Positions 26,058 through 33,948 are shown, numbered from the stretch's first letter. The stretch: DNA of 64,000 nucleotides from Bacillus pseudomycoides DSM 12442 (GCF_000161455.1 NZ_CM000745.1:4158249-4222248), one strand, 5' to 3'. A program made the numbers and translations. The notes: generated by a model not told the origin, from the letters alone.

Positions 26058-26340
26058 TTAAAGCGTCTGTCTATTATCAATTGTATATATTTGTCCTGTA
26101 ATAGATTCTTGAGTCAATTGAAACAAGACTGCTTCTGCACTATCTTCTGGTGTTGAAATTCTGTTAAGCGGCAAGGTTCCCGCAAGTTGGTACATCTTAT
26201 CTTCATTACCTGACCACCATCTCGTATGAACTGCACCAGGAGCAATACTGTTTACTCTAATGTCAGGTACCAATGCAATAGCGAGCGATTTTGTCATCGT
26301 ATGAATGGCGGACTTTGTTGCTGCAACATTTCTTCCAAAT
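26058..26340 (-). pseudogene. 3' fragment of a short-chain dehydrogenase/reductase gene
   Basis: Only the C-terminal third of an SDR survives, in one frame from about 26340 down to the stop at 26058: the active-site helix (ATKSAIHTMTKSLA), VNSIAPGAVHT and the usual ending (ITGQIYTIDNRQTL). The Rossmann N terminus is missing, and the Tyr of YxxxK is Val. The first in-frame codon is preceded by a stop inside an IS200/IS605-like end (26340-26395). A full-length NAD(P) enzyme cannot be produced. Confidence 0.85.
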
Positions 26341-26395
26341 TATTGAACTACCCACACCTCCCTCTACACGAGCTTTGAAGTGGGGGATTCTCCTT
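26340..26395. mobile_element. IS200/IS605-like end remnant
   Basis: TTGAACTACCCACACCT, then a hairpin closed by GTGGGGGATTCTCC. It is the same type of end as at 11421-11470, and it abuts the truncated SDR gene. Confidence 0.5.
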
Positions 26396-26471
26396 TTTCT
26401 GCCCTAGCAAAAAAAGTTCCCCTCGATAAACAAATCTCCCTCTTCCCTTCATCTGTATAATTATGGTACAA

Positions 26472-26499
26472 TCAAATAAGAACATTTGTTCTTATTTGA
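26472..26499 (+). promoter_or_regulatory. Perfect 12-bp palindrome, candidate operator
   Basis: TCAAATAAGAAC and GTTCTTATTTGA around ATTT, lying 19 bases upstream of the GyrI-like gene and just after a likely -10 element (TATAAT or TACAAT, about 26456-26472). Confidence 0.6.
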
Positions 26500-26517
26500 A
26501 AAGGGGGAGTATAAAAC

Positions 26518-26997
26518 ATGAGTCAACCAAAGATTATTAAAAAAGAAGCTTTCCAAGCGATTGGCATCTCCGCTACAACAAAAAATGAAATTGAAATGTC
26601 CACTGAAGGAAAGATCCCCAAGCTATGGACCGACTACTGCCAAGGTCAAATAACAGATCAAATTCCTAACAAAAGGAAGCAAAGCGAAACACTAGCATTG
26701 TATTCAAACTATGAGTCCGATGAAACTGGAGCCTATACATATACAATCGGTATGCCAGTCTCTTCATTAGACACAATCCCTGAAAATATGACATCTCTCA
26801 CAATACCTGCCCAGACATATGCGGTATTTACGACTCGCAAAGGCCCAGTATCAGAGGTCATCGTAGAAACATGGCAAGACATTTGGAAGTGGTCGAAAGA
26901 AAACAAACGTGCTTTCACAACAGACTTTGAATTGTATGATGAACGAGCGATGGATCCAAATAATGTGCAAGTTGATATCTATATTGCATTAGCCTAA
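26518..26997 (+). CDS. GyrI-like/effector-binding domain protein
   Basis: A 159-residue stand-alone AraC effector-binding (GyrI-like) domain. The two-fold pattern is visible: IGISATTKNEIEMS with KIPKLWTDY in the first half, and a second half with YTYTIGMPV, TIPAQTYAVFTTRKGP and QDIWKW. The C terminus has FELYDERAMDPNNVQVDIYI. These domains bind small hydrophobic or cationic ligands, and some hydrolyse cyclopropyl compounds or bind gyrase. No DNA-binding domain is present. An MFS exporter gene follows about 180 bases downstream, so a drug-sensing role is possible but unproven. Confidence 0.87.
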   Translation: MSQPKIIKKEAFQAIGISATTKNEIEMSTEGKIPKLWTDYCQGQITDQIPNKRKQSETLALYSNYESDETGAYTYTIGMPVSSLDTIPENMTSLTIPAQTYAVFTTRKGPVSEVIVETWQDIWKWSKENKRAFTTDFELYDERAMDPNNVQVDIYIALA

Positions 26998-27008
26998 ACC
27001 ATATAATA

Positions 27009-27032
27009 AGAAGGTGCTTTCGCATCTTTTTA
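27009..27032 (+). terminator. Terminator after the GyrI-like gene
   Basis: Short stem AAGGTGC/GCATCTT followed by a long T-rich run. Confidence 0.55.
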
Positions 27033-27179
27033 TTTTTTTGCCTTAAAAAATCCACTGGGCAAATGTGCTATTATTGTCTACAATGAAAAAGTGCAGTATA
27101 GAAATATTAGAAACTGTATAAAACGAGTGTTAACAGGATTTTATATCCACTCAAAATTGTTACATAGAAAGGAAGCAAT

Positions 27180-28427
27180 ATGGAGGAACTACAACAAAAC
27201 AAATCTGCTCCAACAGAAGGCGGGACACCTTTACTACAAAATACAAACTTCCTATTTCTTTGGGCAGCTACTCTATTTTCAAGCTTTGCTTTAGCTTTTT
27301 TTACCTTTTCCCAAACATGGTACATAGCGAAAACATTAAATCTCGAAGCTTCACTAGGTGTTGTCTTTGTTGCACTTAGCGTCCCAAGACTTATCTTTAT
27401 GATTGTCGGCGGAGCTGTCGCAGATAAATTTCCGAAAAAAAATATTATGTTTTACTCAAATATCATTCGTGCACTTCTTGTCGCAACAATTCTAATCTGG
27501 TTTATCGTTGGTCATGTAACGTTATATACGTTTGCTTTGTTTGCTTTGTTTTTCGGATTAGCGGACGCCTTCTTTTGGTCAGCAGACGGTTCCATTCTCC
27601 CTGAACTTGTAGAAAAACATCGTTTAACACAGGCGAATTCACTTACCCAAATGACGAACCAAGCATCCGTAATTTTAGGACCTGTACTCGGTGGCATTCT
27701 CATCAAGTTTAGTAACTATGAGACCATTTTTACTATTACTATTCTGCTTCTCATTATTGCTGCTATACTCGTCCAAAAAATCCAATTTACATTGCAAGAA
27801 AAAACGGATACAGACAAAGGAATGTTTACCTCTATTAAAGAAGGCATTTTGTACGTAAAGGAATCGCCTTTTCTTTCAACATTTCTTATCTGTAGCGCCT
27901 TTCTAAATCTATTTTTAATCGGACCAATGCAAGTTGGCTTCCCGTTATTTATCAAAAATGTACTGCATGGTGACTCGCTTCAATTTAGTTATTTAGAAGC
28001 AGCTGTTGGAGGCGGAATGGCAATTGGTGCTGTCATTGTTGGCCTTAAAAACATTAATCGTAGACGCGGCTTGTTTTGCATCATTATGATGCTGTTATCT
28101 GGCGTTTTCTTCTTATCCATTAACTTCAGCATAGCACTTTGGCAAGCATTATTAGCAGGCGCATTTTACGGCATTACAATTGCCATGGCTATCGTTCCGT
28201 TAATGGCGATGATTCAATCTACTGTCAAAGAAGAAATGATGGGGCGCGTCATGAGCTTGCTGATGCTATCATCTATGGGCTTCATCCCGCTTTCCTATGC
28301 ATTCACATCACTCGCACTTGCAGCTGGTATTCCGATTGTGACGATTATGAAAAGCGGCGCAATCGCAGTGATTGTCTTTGTATTATTTGTTGCGATTCGC
28401 GTTCCTGTTGTAAGAAAATTCGATTAA
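27180..28427 (+). CDS. MFS efflux transporter (MefA/MFS_3-type)
   Basis: A 415-residue major facilitator with twelve predicted helices. The cytoplasmic loop between helices 2 and 3 carries the variant motif GGAVADKFPKKNIMF, and the family's second-half duplication follows (AVGGGMAIGAVIVG). The N terminus is short and hydrophilic (EELQQNKSAPTEGG). Related proteins export macrolides or other drugs, though no substrate can be read from the sequence. The ATG at 27180 follows GAAAGGAAGCAAT. It is terminated at 28435-28465. Confidence 0.88.
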   Translation: MEELQQNKSAPTEGGTPLLQNTNFLFLWAATLFSSFALAFFTFSQTWYIAKTLNLEASLGVVFVALSVPRLIFMIVGGAVADKFPKKNIMFYSNIIRALLVATILIWFIVGHVTLYTFALFALFFGLADAFFWSADGSILPELVEKHRLTQANSLTQMTNQASVILGPVLGGILIKFSNYETIFTITILLLIIAAILVQKIQFTLQEKTDTDKGMFTSIKEGILYVKESPFLSTFLICSAFLNLFLIGPMQVGFPLFIKNVLHGDSLQFSYLEAAVGGGMAIGAVIVGLKNINRRRGLFCIIMMLLSGVFFLSINFSIALWQALLAGAFYGITIAMAIVPLMAMIQSTVKEEMMGRVMSLLMLSSMGFIPLSYAFTSLALAAGIPIVTIMKSGAIAVIVFVLFVAIRVPVVRKFD

Positions 28428-28434
28428 TCAAGGG

Positions 28435-28465
28435 GAGTCATGTATCATACGCATGACTCTTTTTT
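28435..28465 (+). terminator. Intrinsic terminator of the MFS gene
   Basis: GAGTCATG/CATGACTC then TTTTTT. Confidence 0.8.
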
Positions 28466-28500
28466 GAATGGATCAAATAAGGTCACCTTCCTGCTCCTTC

Positions 28501-29322
28501 TTATAGCCGCCCCCATTCTAATCCAACATCTAAAAATAGAGCTCGCATCGTACTATACAAAAGTGCTCTAACATCTTTACGAATCTCCCCACATTTATAC
28601 GCTCTTACCACACTTTTCGTACGACAGATAAGTTGCGTACAAGTCTCCTCATCCGTAATCAATTGCTCAAAAAACACCCCTTGTTCTAATAAACCACTCT
28701 TTTTATAAGCAAGTTCCACCTTACTCCAAAGCACATTAATCGTTTGTGGATTTCTCGACATTGGAACAATTGCATCTACAAATGCAATTGGAATATCATG
28801 ACGACAATATGTTTCATCAAGTTCATACGTTTCTCTTTTCTTTTGTACTTGAGAAAAGTTTTTAAAAAGAATAGTTTCCTCCTTCTCTGACACCTCTTCC
28901 TTCTTACGCCCCTCTACATGTAGGCTCTTTTCACATGCGGTCATTTTCATACGGTCATCCATACGGTCAACAGCTGCTTTACGAAATACATATAAGTTCG
29001 CACTATATCCCCCGCGCTTATATCTTTCTTTCGTAGGAATCCGCTCAATAATCCCGAGTTCCTCCAGTTTGGCAACAGAGCGACGCACCGTACGAATACT
29101 TTTTCCTATTTTGGTCGCAATTGTTGCCATTAACGGACAAGCAACTCCAACTGTTTTTTGCTTTTCATTAATCGCATATCTCCCTAAAAAACGAATTACT
29201 AAAAAGTCCGTTTTATTTATGTTTGCTTGATAACAGATTAAAATTTGCTGCTGGTATGTATTAAACTCTTCTTTACTTTGAAATTCGCTATATGTTTTCA
29301 TTAAATGATAGAAAGTTCCCAT
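28501..29322 (-). CDS. Winged-helix DNA-binding protein, unknown role
   Basis: A 273-residue protein. Residues about 40-115 form a winged helix (LMATIATKIGKSIRTVRRSV followed by KLEELGIIERIP), the type found in replication-initiation and DnaD-like proteins. A charged linker (about 125-165) leads to a C-terminal helical region with no recognisable motif. The start at 29322 has GGGGTG at good spacing. Fragments of its 5' end recur, broken, at 31620-31675 and 31930-31985, so the gene or its neighbourhood has been duplicated. It may regulate the adjacent repeat-protein genes, but there is no direct evidence for this. Confidence 0.78.
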   Translation of the reverse strand: MGTFYHLMKTYSEFQSKEEFNTYQQQILICYQANINKTDFLVIRFLGRYAINEKQKTVGVACPLMATIATKIGKSIRTVRRSVAKLEELGIIERIPTKERYKRGGYSANLYVFRKAAVDRMDDRMKMTACEKSLHVEGRKKEEVSEKEETILFKNFSQVQKKRETYELDETYCRHDIPIAFVDAIVPMSRNPQTINVLWSKVELAYKKSGLLEQGVFFEQLITDEETCTQLICRTKSVVRAYKCGEIRKDVRALLYSTMRALFLDVGLEWGRL

Positions 29323-29403
29323 TTTTATCACCCCATATATAAATAGGTGCGATAAAGCAGAATGGGCGATTTTTTTAATTTAATGATTTAAAAGCGTAAA
29401 ACA

Positions 29404-29436
29404 TAAAAACAGGTCGCATTACATCATGCGACCTGT
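29404..29436 (-). terminator. Intrinsic terminator of the first repeat-protein gene
   Basis: ACAGGTCGCAT and ATGCGACCTGT, followed by T residues on the minus strand. The same sequence recurs at 30470-30501. Confidence 0.85.
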
Positions 29437-29467
29437 CTTCCTTATCAATCCCGCTTACTATCTATCA

Positions 29468-30190
29468 TTAACCAATCCAAACACCATTATTATTAAATTT
29501 GTAATATTTACCATCAATCCATCTTGTTCCCGTTACCATCGTACCAAAAGAATCAAGGTAGTACCAGCTTCCATCAAGCTTTAACCAGCCTTTGTGTTCA
29601 GATCCATTGCTGTTAAAGTAGTGCCAGTAATTACTGATTTTTTGCCATCCTGTTTGCATTGCCCCACCGTTATCAAAGTAGTAATACGTATTGTTTATAA
29701 AACGTTTTCCTGTTTCCATTATTCCGTATGGTCCAAGGTAATACCATTTCTCTCCAGTTAATAACCAATCTGTTTGTCTTGCTCCATTATTATTAAAGAA
29801 ATACCAAGATCCTTTAATTTGCACCCAACCTGTGTGCATTGCTCCCGTGCTTTCATTAAGATAGTAATATGTATATTTCTTGGTTTTTTTATCTTGTATT
29901 GGCATCCACCCGGTTTGCATAATTCCAAAAGGGCTAAAGTAGTACCATTTTCCTCCAGTTGATAACCAACCTGTTACCTTCCTACCATTTTTATCATAGT
30001 AATACCAGTTTCCATTTTGTTTTACCCATCCTTTAGCTTGGCTAGCCTTACTTACACTTGCAACTTTAGGAGTAGCAGTAGAATTTTGAATCGTCTTGTT
30101 TTCTTCTGCATGAGCAATAGCTGGAATTAATAGTGCAGTAGAAAGTACAGAAGTAGCAATCATCTTTTTCATTTTATTTCCCTTTTTCAT
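29468..30190 (-). CDS. Secreted choline-binding-type repeat protein, copy 1
   Basis: A 240-residue exported protein. The signal peptide (MIATSVLSTALLIPAIAHA) is followed by a linker of about 25 residues and then nine tandem repeats of roughly 20 residues, pattern GW...G.WYY....G.M.T, the cell-wall/choline-binding (PF01473-type) repeat. No enzymatic domain is attached, so the protein appears to consist only of a binding module. These repeats bind choline on teichoic acids in pneumococci, but Bacillus walls are not known to carry choline, so another ligand is likely. Its first 50 or so residues are almost identical to copy 2 upstream. Confidence 0.88.
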   Translation of the reverse strand: MKKGNKMKKMIATSVLSTALLIPAIAHAEENKTIQNSTATPKVASVSKASQAKGWVKQNGNWYYYDKNGRKVTGWLSTGGKWYYFSPFGIMQTGWMPIQDKKTKKYTYYYLNESTGAMHTGWVQIKGSWYFFNNNGARQTDWLLTGEKWYYLGPYGIMETGKRFINNTYYYFDNGGAMQTGWQKISNYWHYFNSNGSEHKGWLKLDGSWYYLDSFGTMVTGTRWIDGKYYKFNNNGVWIG

Positions 30191-30532
30191 TCTCTTTCCC
30201 CTTTTCAAAAAATAGATAATTTATACTATTTTATCAATTTTATCAAACAAATTAAATGTTTTTTTACAATATATATACAAATAAATTGTACGATAACTAT
30301 AGAATTAGTAGCAGCGACGCCATGATAGCATGATAGAAAATATAAAAGCATACAAGTTTATATTTACAATGATTGCATGACATAGATTGTTATAAGATGA
30401 AACTTCCATATCATATAAATGTCATCCTTAAGGTGACATTTTCATTGACAGAATCTTTTTTTAGCAAAATAAAACAGGTCGCATTACATCATGCGACCTG
30501 TCTTGCTTATCAATAAGGACTATTTCTTACAA
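30191..30532. other. Region between the two repeat-protein genes
   Basis: Holds the promoter region of copy 1, which is nearly identical to the one upstream of copy 2, and the terminator of copy 2. An inverted repeat TGTCATCCTTAAGGTGACA lies at about 30419-30441. No ORF seen. Confidence 0.5.
30470..30501 (-). terminator. Intrinsic terminator of the second repeat-protein gene
   Basis: Same hairpin as at 29404-29436. Confidence 0.8.
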
Positions 30533-31459
30533 TTAACCAACCCAAACACCGTTATTATTGAAATGGTACCATTTGTTATTAATAAATACCCAGCCTGTTC
30601 TCATATCACCAAAAGAAGCATCGAGGTAGTACCAGCTTCCACCAAGTTTTAACCAACCTCTGTATTCTGATCCATTTTGGTTAAAGTAGTACCAGTAATT
30701 GCCCCATTTTTGCCAACCGGTTTGCATAGCACCAGTGTTATCGAAGTGGTAATATACGTTGTTTATAGAAACTCTTCCAGTTTTCATTTCTCCGAAGGAT
30801 GAGTCAAGGTAATACCATTTTCCACCAGTAGATAGCCAACCTGTTTGTTTTACTCCATTATTATTGAAGAAATACCAAGATCCATTAATTTGCGCCCAAC
30901 CTGTTTTCATAGCACCAGTGTTTGTATCAAGATAGTAATACGTATATTTTCCTGTTTTTTTATCTTTGAATGAAGTCCAGCCTGTCTCCATAATTCCGTA
31001 ACCGCCAAGATAATACCATTTTCCTCCAGTGGATAGCCAGCCTGTTTGTTTTACTCCATTATTATTGAAGAAATACCAAGATCCATTTACTTTCGTCCAA
31101 CCTGTGTGCATTGCTCCCGTACTTTCATTGAGATAGTAATATGTATATTTCCCTGTTTTTTTATCTTGAATGGAAACCCAGCCTGTTTGCATAATTCCAT
31201 AAGAGCTAAAGTAGTACCATTTACCACCAATAGATGACCAACCTGTTACCTTTTTCCCATTTTTATAGTAGTACCATTTCCCCTGTTGTTTTACCCATCC
31301 TTTTGCTTGAGTAGCCTTACTTACACTTGCAACTTTAGGAGTAGCAGTAGAATTTTGAATCGTCTTGTTTTCTTCTGCATGAGCAATAGCTGGAATTAAT
31401 AGTGCAGTAGAAAGTACAGAAGTAGCAATCATCTTTTTCATTTTATTTCCCTTTTTCAT
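30533..31459 (-). CDS. Secreted choline-binding-type repeat protein, copy 2
   Basis: A 308-residue paralogue of the protein at 29468-30190, with the same signal peptide and linker and about twelve repeats. Repeats 3-5 and 6-8 form a three-repeat block of about 67 residues present twice: each block opens with a DKKTGKYTYYYL unit, continues with GSWYFFNNNGVKQTGW and ends with GGKWYYL. This accounts for the extra length. The last repeat ends NNNGVWVG. No enzymatic domain. The ATG at 31459 follows AAGGGGAAAGAGA. Binding target unknown. Confidence 0.88.
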   Translation of the reverse strand: MKKGNKMKKMIATSVLSTALLIPAIAHAEENKTIQNSTATPKVASVSKATQAKGWVKQQGKWYYYKNGKKVTGWSSIGGKWYYFSSYGIMQTGWVSIQDKKTGKYTYYYLNESTGAMHTGWTKVNGSWYFFNNNGVKQTGWLSTGGKWYYLGGYGIMETGWTSFKDKKTGKYTYYYLDTNTGAMKTGWAQINGSWYFFNNNGVKQTGWLSTGGKWYYLDSSFGEMKTGRVSINNVYYHFDNTGAMQTGWQKWGNYWYYFNQNGSEYRGWLKLGGSWYYLDASFGDMRTGWVFINNKWYHFNNNGVWVG

Positions 31460-31619
31460 TCTCTTTCCCCTTTTCAAAAAATAGATAGTTTATACTATTT
31501 TACCAATTTTATCAAACGAATTAAATGTTTTTTTTGTAATATTTGTACAAACAAATTACTAGATGGTTATGAGCTATAGATTGTTATAAACAAATTACTA
31601 GAGAATTTTTTTAAATTAT

Positions 31620-31675
31620 GCAAGTTTGATAACGCTCTAAAATTCGCTATATGTTGTCATGAAATAATAGAAATT
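31620..31675 (-). pseudogene. Degenerate 5' fragment of the winged-helix gene
   Basis: The minus-strand sequence around ACATATAGCGAATTT, with the upstream ATCAAAAAGGAG, aligns with the start of the gene at 28501-29322, but substitutions break the frame. Confidence 0.65.
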
Positions 31676-31705
31676 TCTCCTTTTTGATGACTTGAAAGCA
31701 TAAAA

Positions 31706-31740
31706 AATAAAGCAAGTCGTATTTAATCCCACGACCTGCT
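31706..31740 (-). terminator. Terminator of the third, truncated repeat-protein gene
   Basis: AGCAAGTCGT/ACGACCTGCT followed by T residues on the minus strand, a diverged version of the two terminators downstream. Confidence 0.6.
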
Positions 31741-31770
31741 TTACTTATCGATAAAGACTATTACTTATAA

Positions 31771-31925
31771 TTAACCAATCCAAACACCGTTATCATTAAA
31801 ATAGTACCAGTTGTTATCAATAAATTTTTGACCTGTTACCATTTCTCCATAAGAGTCAAGGTAATACCATTTACCACCATTGGATAGCCAACCTGTTTGT
31901 TTTACCCCGTTATTATTTAAGAAAT
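31771..31925 (-). pseudogene. 3' remnant of a third choline-binding-type repeat gene
   Basis: Encodes only the last two and a half repeats (NNNGVKQTGWLSNGGKWYY and onward to NDNGVWIG). There is no signal peptide. Upstream, at about 31926, it is joined out of frame to a piece of the winged-helix gene's 5' end (31930-31985), so a deletion or recombination joined two neighbouring genes. A GTG inside that piece could start a 61-residue product, but it would stay in the cytoplasm. Confidence 0.8.
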
Positions 31926-31985
31926 ATATTACATTCTTCTTTACTTTGAAATTCACTATATGTTTTCATTAAATGATATAAAGTT
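31926..31985 (-). pseudogene. Second 5' fragment of the winged-helix gene
   Basis: The minus-strand codons read IETLYHLMKTYSEFQSKEE, matching the N terminus of the protein at 28501-29322. The start ATG has become ATA, and the frame ends at the junction with the repeat remnant. Confidence 0.8.
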
Positions 31986-32073
31986 TCTATTCTTATCATC
32001 CCGCATATCAACAAGAGAACAACAGTAAAATTAGAAATTATTTCATAATCTTTAATGAACTGAGGTGAAAAAC

Positions 32074-32526
32074 ATGATTGTAATTAGTGCTTGCTTAGCT
32101 GGTATTGCTTGTCGTTACGATGGAAATGACAATCTCATTGCAAAAATTGAAGAGCTATTACAAAAAGAAGAAGCTGTTCTTGTTTGTCCAGAGGTATTAG
32201 GAGGCTTACCTACACCTCGTCCATCAGCAGAAATTATCGGAGGCAATGGTGATGATGTACTAGATGGTAAAGCAAAGGTAATGGACAACGAAGGTAATGA
32301 TGTAACAACAGCTTTCGTACACGGAGCTTATAAAGCTTTGAAAGAAATACAAGATTTAAATCCAGAATACATCATTTTAAAAGAACGAAGTCCTTCTTGC
32401 GGAAGTTCTACCATTTATACAGGAGAATTCAACGAAAAAAAACGAGATGGATATGGTGTAACAACTGCTTTATTTCGCAGACATGGATTTACAGTAATTT
32501 CAGAAGAAGACTTTGCAAGCAAATAA
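32074..32526 (+). CDS. DUF523 family protein (YbbK-type)
   Basis: A 150-residue cytoplasmic protein. The N terminus VISACLAGIACRYDG and the later VCPEVLGGLPTPRPSAEI and LKERSPSCGSSTIY are the DUF523 blocks; their conserved Cys residues suggest a metal or cluster site. No function has been proven that I know of. The ATG at 32074 follows GAGGTG. It is transcribed alone and ends at the hairpin 32526-32553. Confidence 0.87.
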   Translation: MIVISACLAGIACRYDGNDNLIAKIEELLQKEEAVLVCPEVLGGLPTPRPSAEIIGGNGDDVLDGKAKVMDNEGNDVTTAFVHGAYKALKEIQDLNPEYIILKERSPSCGSSTIYTGEFNEKKRDGYGVTTALFRRHGFTVISEEDFASK

Positions 32527-32553
32527 AAGAGTTGACCATTTGGCCAACTCTTT
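32526..32553. terminator. Bidirectional terminator
   Basis: AAAGAGTTG.CCA and TGG.CAACTCTTT between two convergent genes. Confidence 0.8.
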
Positions 32554-32558
32554 CTTCA

Positions 32559-32912
32559 TTATTTCACGCCTAATTTTTCTTTCACTTTTGCAGGAAGCTC
32601 GTCCTTCTTCACTTCTTCCCAAGCTGCTACACCTTTTTTATCGGAGTAGAATACACGTAGAAATGCTTCCTTACGAAGATTCTTCACAGCTGTAAATTCC
32701 ATTTCTTTTTCTTTACCATCTTTATCAAATGCAGGTAACTTATACTCAAATGATTTGTGAGACTGACCATTATCAGCTTTTTCATTTTTTTCCGTTCCAT
32801 CAACTGTAATTTGAACATAGTACTCATCTTTTCCCATACGGTTTAAATCACAGCCAACTAACAAGCTAGCAAATACAATTAAAATACTAAAAAGTGCAAT
32901 ATATCTTTTCAC
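32559..32912 (-). CDS. YxeA-family lipoprotein (DUF1093)
   Basis: A 117-residue lipoprotein: hydrophobic signal, lipobox LLVGC near residue 20, then a small beta domain (YYVQITVDGTEKNEK, FEYKLPAFDKDGKEKEMEF, ending VKEKLGVK). This is the YxeA-type oligosaccharide-binding-like fold, function unknown. The GTG at 32912 follows GAGGTG at 6 bases. Acts outside the membrane. Confidence 0.85.
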   Translation of the reverse strand: MKRYIALFSILIVFASLLVGCDLNRMGKDEYYVQITVDGTEKNEKADNGQSHKSFEYKLPAFDKDGKEKEMEFTAVKNLRKEAFLRVFYSDKKGVAAWEEVKKDELPAKVKEKLGVK

Positions 32913-33029
32913 GTTATTCACCTCATGTGTTTTTTATTATGTTGTTATCATAATCTCTTTTCTTCAGAGGAGAAATTCAAAAACGTGACATGAACATTAC
33001 ACTTTTGTAAGATTAAACACTGAAAAAAC

Positions 33030-33075
33030 AAAAAAGATAACCAACTACTGCACCTAGTCGATTATCTTCTTTTTT
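33030..33075. terminator. Hairpin with A and T tails near the fbpB-like gene
   Basis: AAGATAA and TTATCTT with additional ACTA/TAGT pairing, T-run on the plus strand and A-run opposite. It lies just below the stop of the small gene 33104-33253. Confidence 0.55.
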
Positions 33076-33103
33076 GTATATCAACAAAGTTTTCGTATCT
33101 TAA

Positions 33104-33253
33104 TTAGGAAGCCGATTTATTAAGTGTATACCGTTGTTCAATACGTTGTTCAATTTTTTCCATCTCTTGTTTATCATTCAATATCTTTTGTTTATTTTCT
33201 TGTACCAATTCTTTAAACGATTTATGAAGTAATTTACAACGTTTGTTCGCCAT
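33104..33253 (-). CDS. FbpB-like small basic protein
   Basis: A 49-residue, highly charged, Cys-poor protein. It runs MANKRCKLLHKSFKELVQEN and then DKQEMEKIEQRIEQRY, the layout of the small basic proteins FbpB/FbpC (basic head, LVxxNKxxILxDKxxMxKIExRIExR). In B. subtilis these act with the Fur-regulated sRNA FsrA to limit iron-rich proteins. The start has AAGGAG at 8 bases. No clear Fur box is visible upstream, so the iron link is inferred from family resemblance only. Confidence 0.72.
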   Translation of the reverse strand: MANKRCKLLHKSFKELVQENKQKILNDKQEMEKIEQRIEQRYTLNKSAS

Positions 33254-33459
33254 AATCATTTCTCCTTATTGTCTGTGTAATCACAGATATAAAATAAAAT
33301 TTTCCAATCACCATAAATTTTTTGTCTTTATTTGTCGAAAAATTATTCTTAATTCAAGAATACTATAACTTCCGAGTTTTTAGACCTATTTGTTTGAACA
33401 TTATGTGAATTTAATAAAAAAAATTATATACAAATACAAATTGTAAAACGAACATAAAA

Positions 33460-33595
33460 ATCCTTTTTTAAGGAGAATCGAGAGGATTTCGAAGAGGCCA
33501 GATCCTTTTTCTGCCACATGCGGCGGTAAAGTAAATAGAACAAACGAGTGCATATCATCTTTTGTTTCACATAACCGCAACGTCCATGTTCAATA
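33460..33595 (-). repeat. Dispersed repeat family B, minus orientation
   Basis: The reverse complement shows the ATGTGAAACAAAAGATGATAT and later blocks of family B, diverged from 11510-11680, and runs directly into repeat C. Confidence 0.5.
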
Positions 33596-33690
33596 AACAA
33601 AATGAATTTATCCCGCATTAACGGGCAGTAATACTCCCACCTCAAAATTCGGGGAAAGCAAAGAAGTTAGGTGGGAGATACAATACGAGT
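33596..33690 (-). repeat. Dispersed repeat family C, minus orientation
   Basis: The reverse complement contains TTTTGAGGTGGGAGT and GTTAATGCGGGATAAA, as at 4475-4578. Confidence 0.7.
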
Positions 33691-33796
33691 TATTGCCCAA
33701 GCTACTACAGATGGTAATACTGTTCCCGAACCGCTTGAAAATACAGTACACCTCATGCACTTTGAAGCAGCTAGATTCCCCTCTCCAACATCATAA
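33669..33796 (+). pseudogene. Short 3' coding remnant, family unknown
   Basis: An open frame of about 42 codons, starting right after an in-frame TAG within repeat C, reads like a natural protein end (VIAQATTDGNTVPEPLENTV, then HFEAARF). I cannot name the family. Confidence 0.4.
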
Positions 33797-33840
33797 AATA
33801 GGTTATTCTCTTAACAATCAATAACACTAATTATATGAAT

Positions 33841-33873
33841 AAAAAAAGAGCGTCCGTCTTCGGACACTCTTTT
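33841..33873. terminator. Intrinsic terminator-like hairpin
   Basis: AAAAGAG.GTCCG and CGGAC.CTCTTTT. Confidence 0.65.
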
Positions 33874-33948
33874 CCTTTATAGCGAATTAAATAAGCGCTT
33901 GATTAAGTCTGCAAAACTCAATCATATCTCGATACGAAAAGCATTACA

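Larger units (their letters stand above)
33254..33948. other. Long intergenic stretch with repeats and a gene remnant
   Basis: Contains a palindrome TCTGTGTAATCACAGA (33272-33287) near the fbpB-like start, repeat B (33460-33595), repeat C (33596-33690), a short coding remnant (33669-33796) and a terminator (33841-33873). No intact gene seen. Confidence 0.6.

Noticed and set aside
26479..26492. LexA/DinR box reading of GAACATTTGTTC
   Set aside because: The flanking and central bases do not fit the Bacillus consensus. The longer perfect palindrome is a better explanation.
30419..30441. Inverted repeat around CCTTAAGG as an operator
   Set aside because: Short and in an AT-rich spacer that is partly duplicated; not enough support beyond mention in the intergenic entry.
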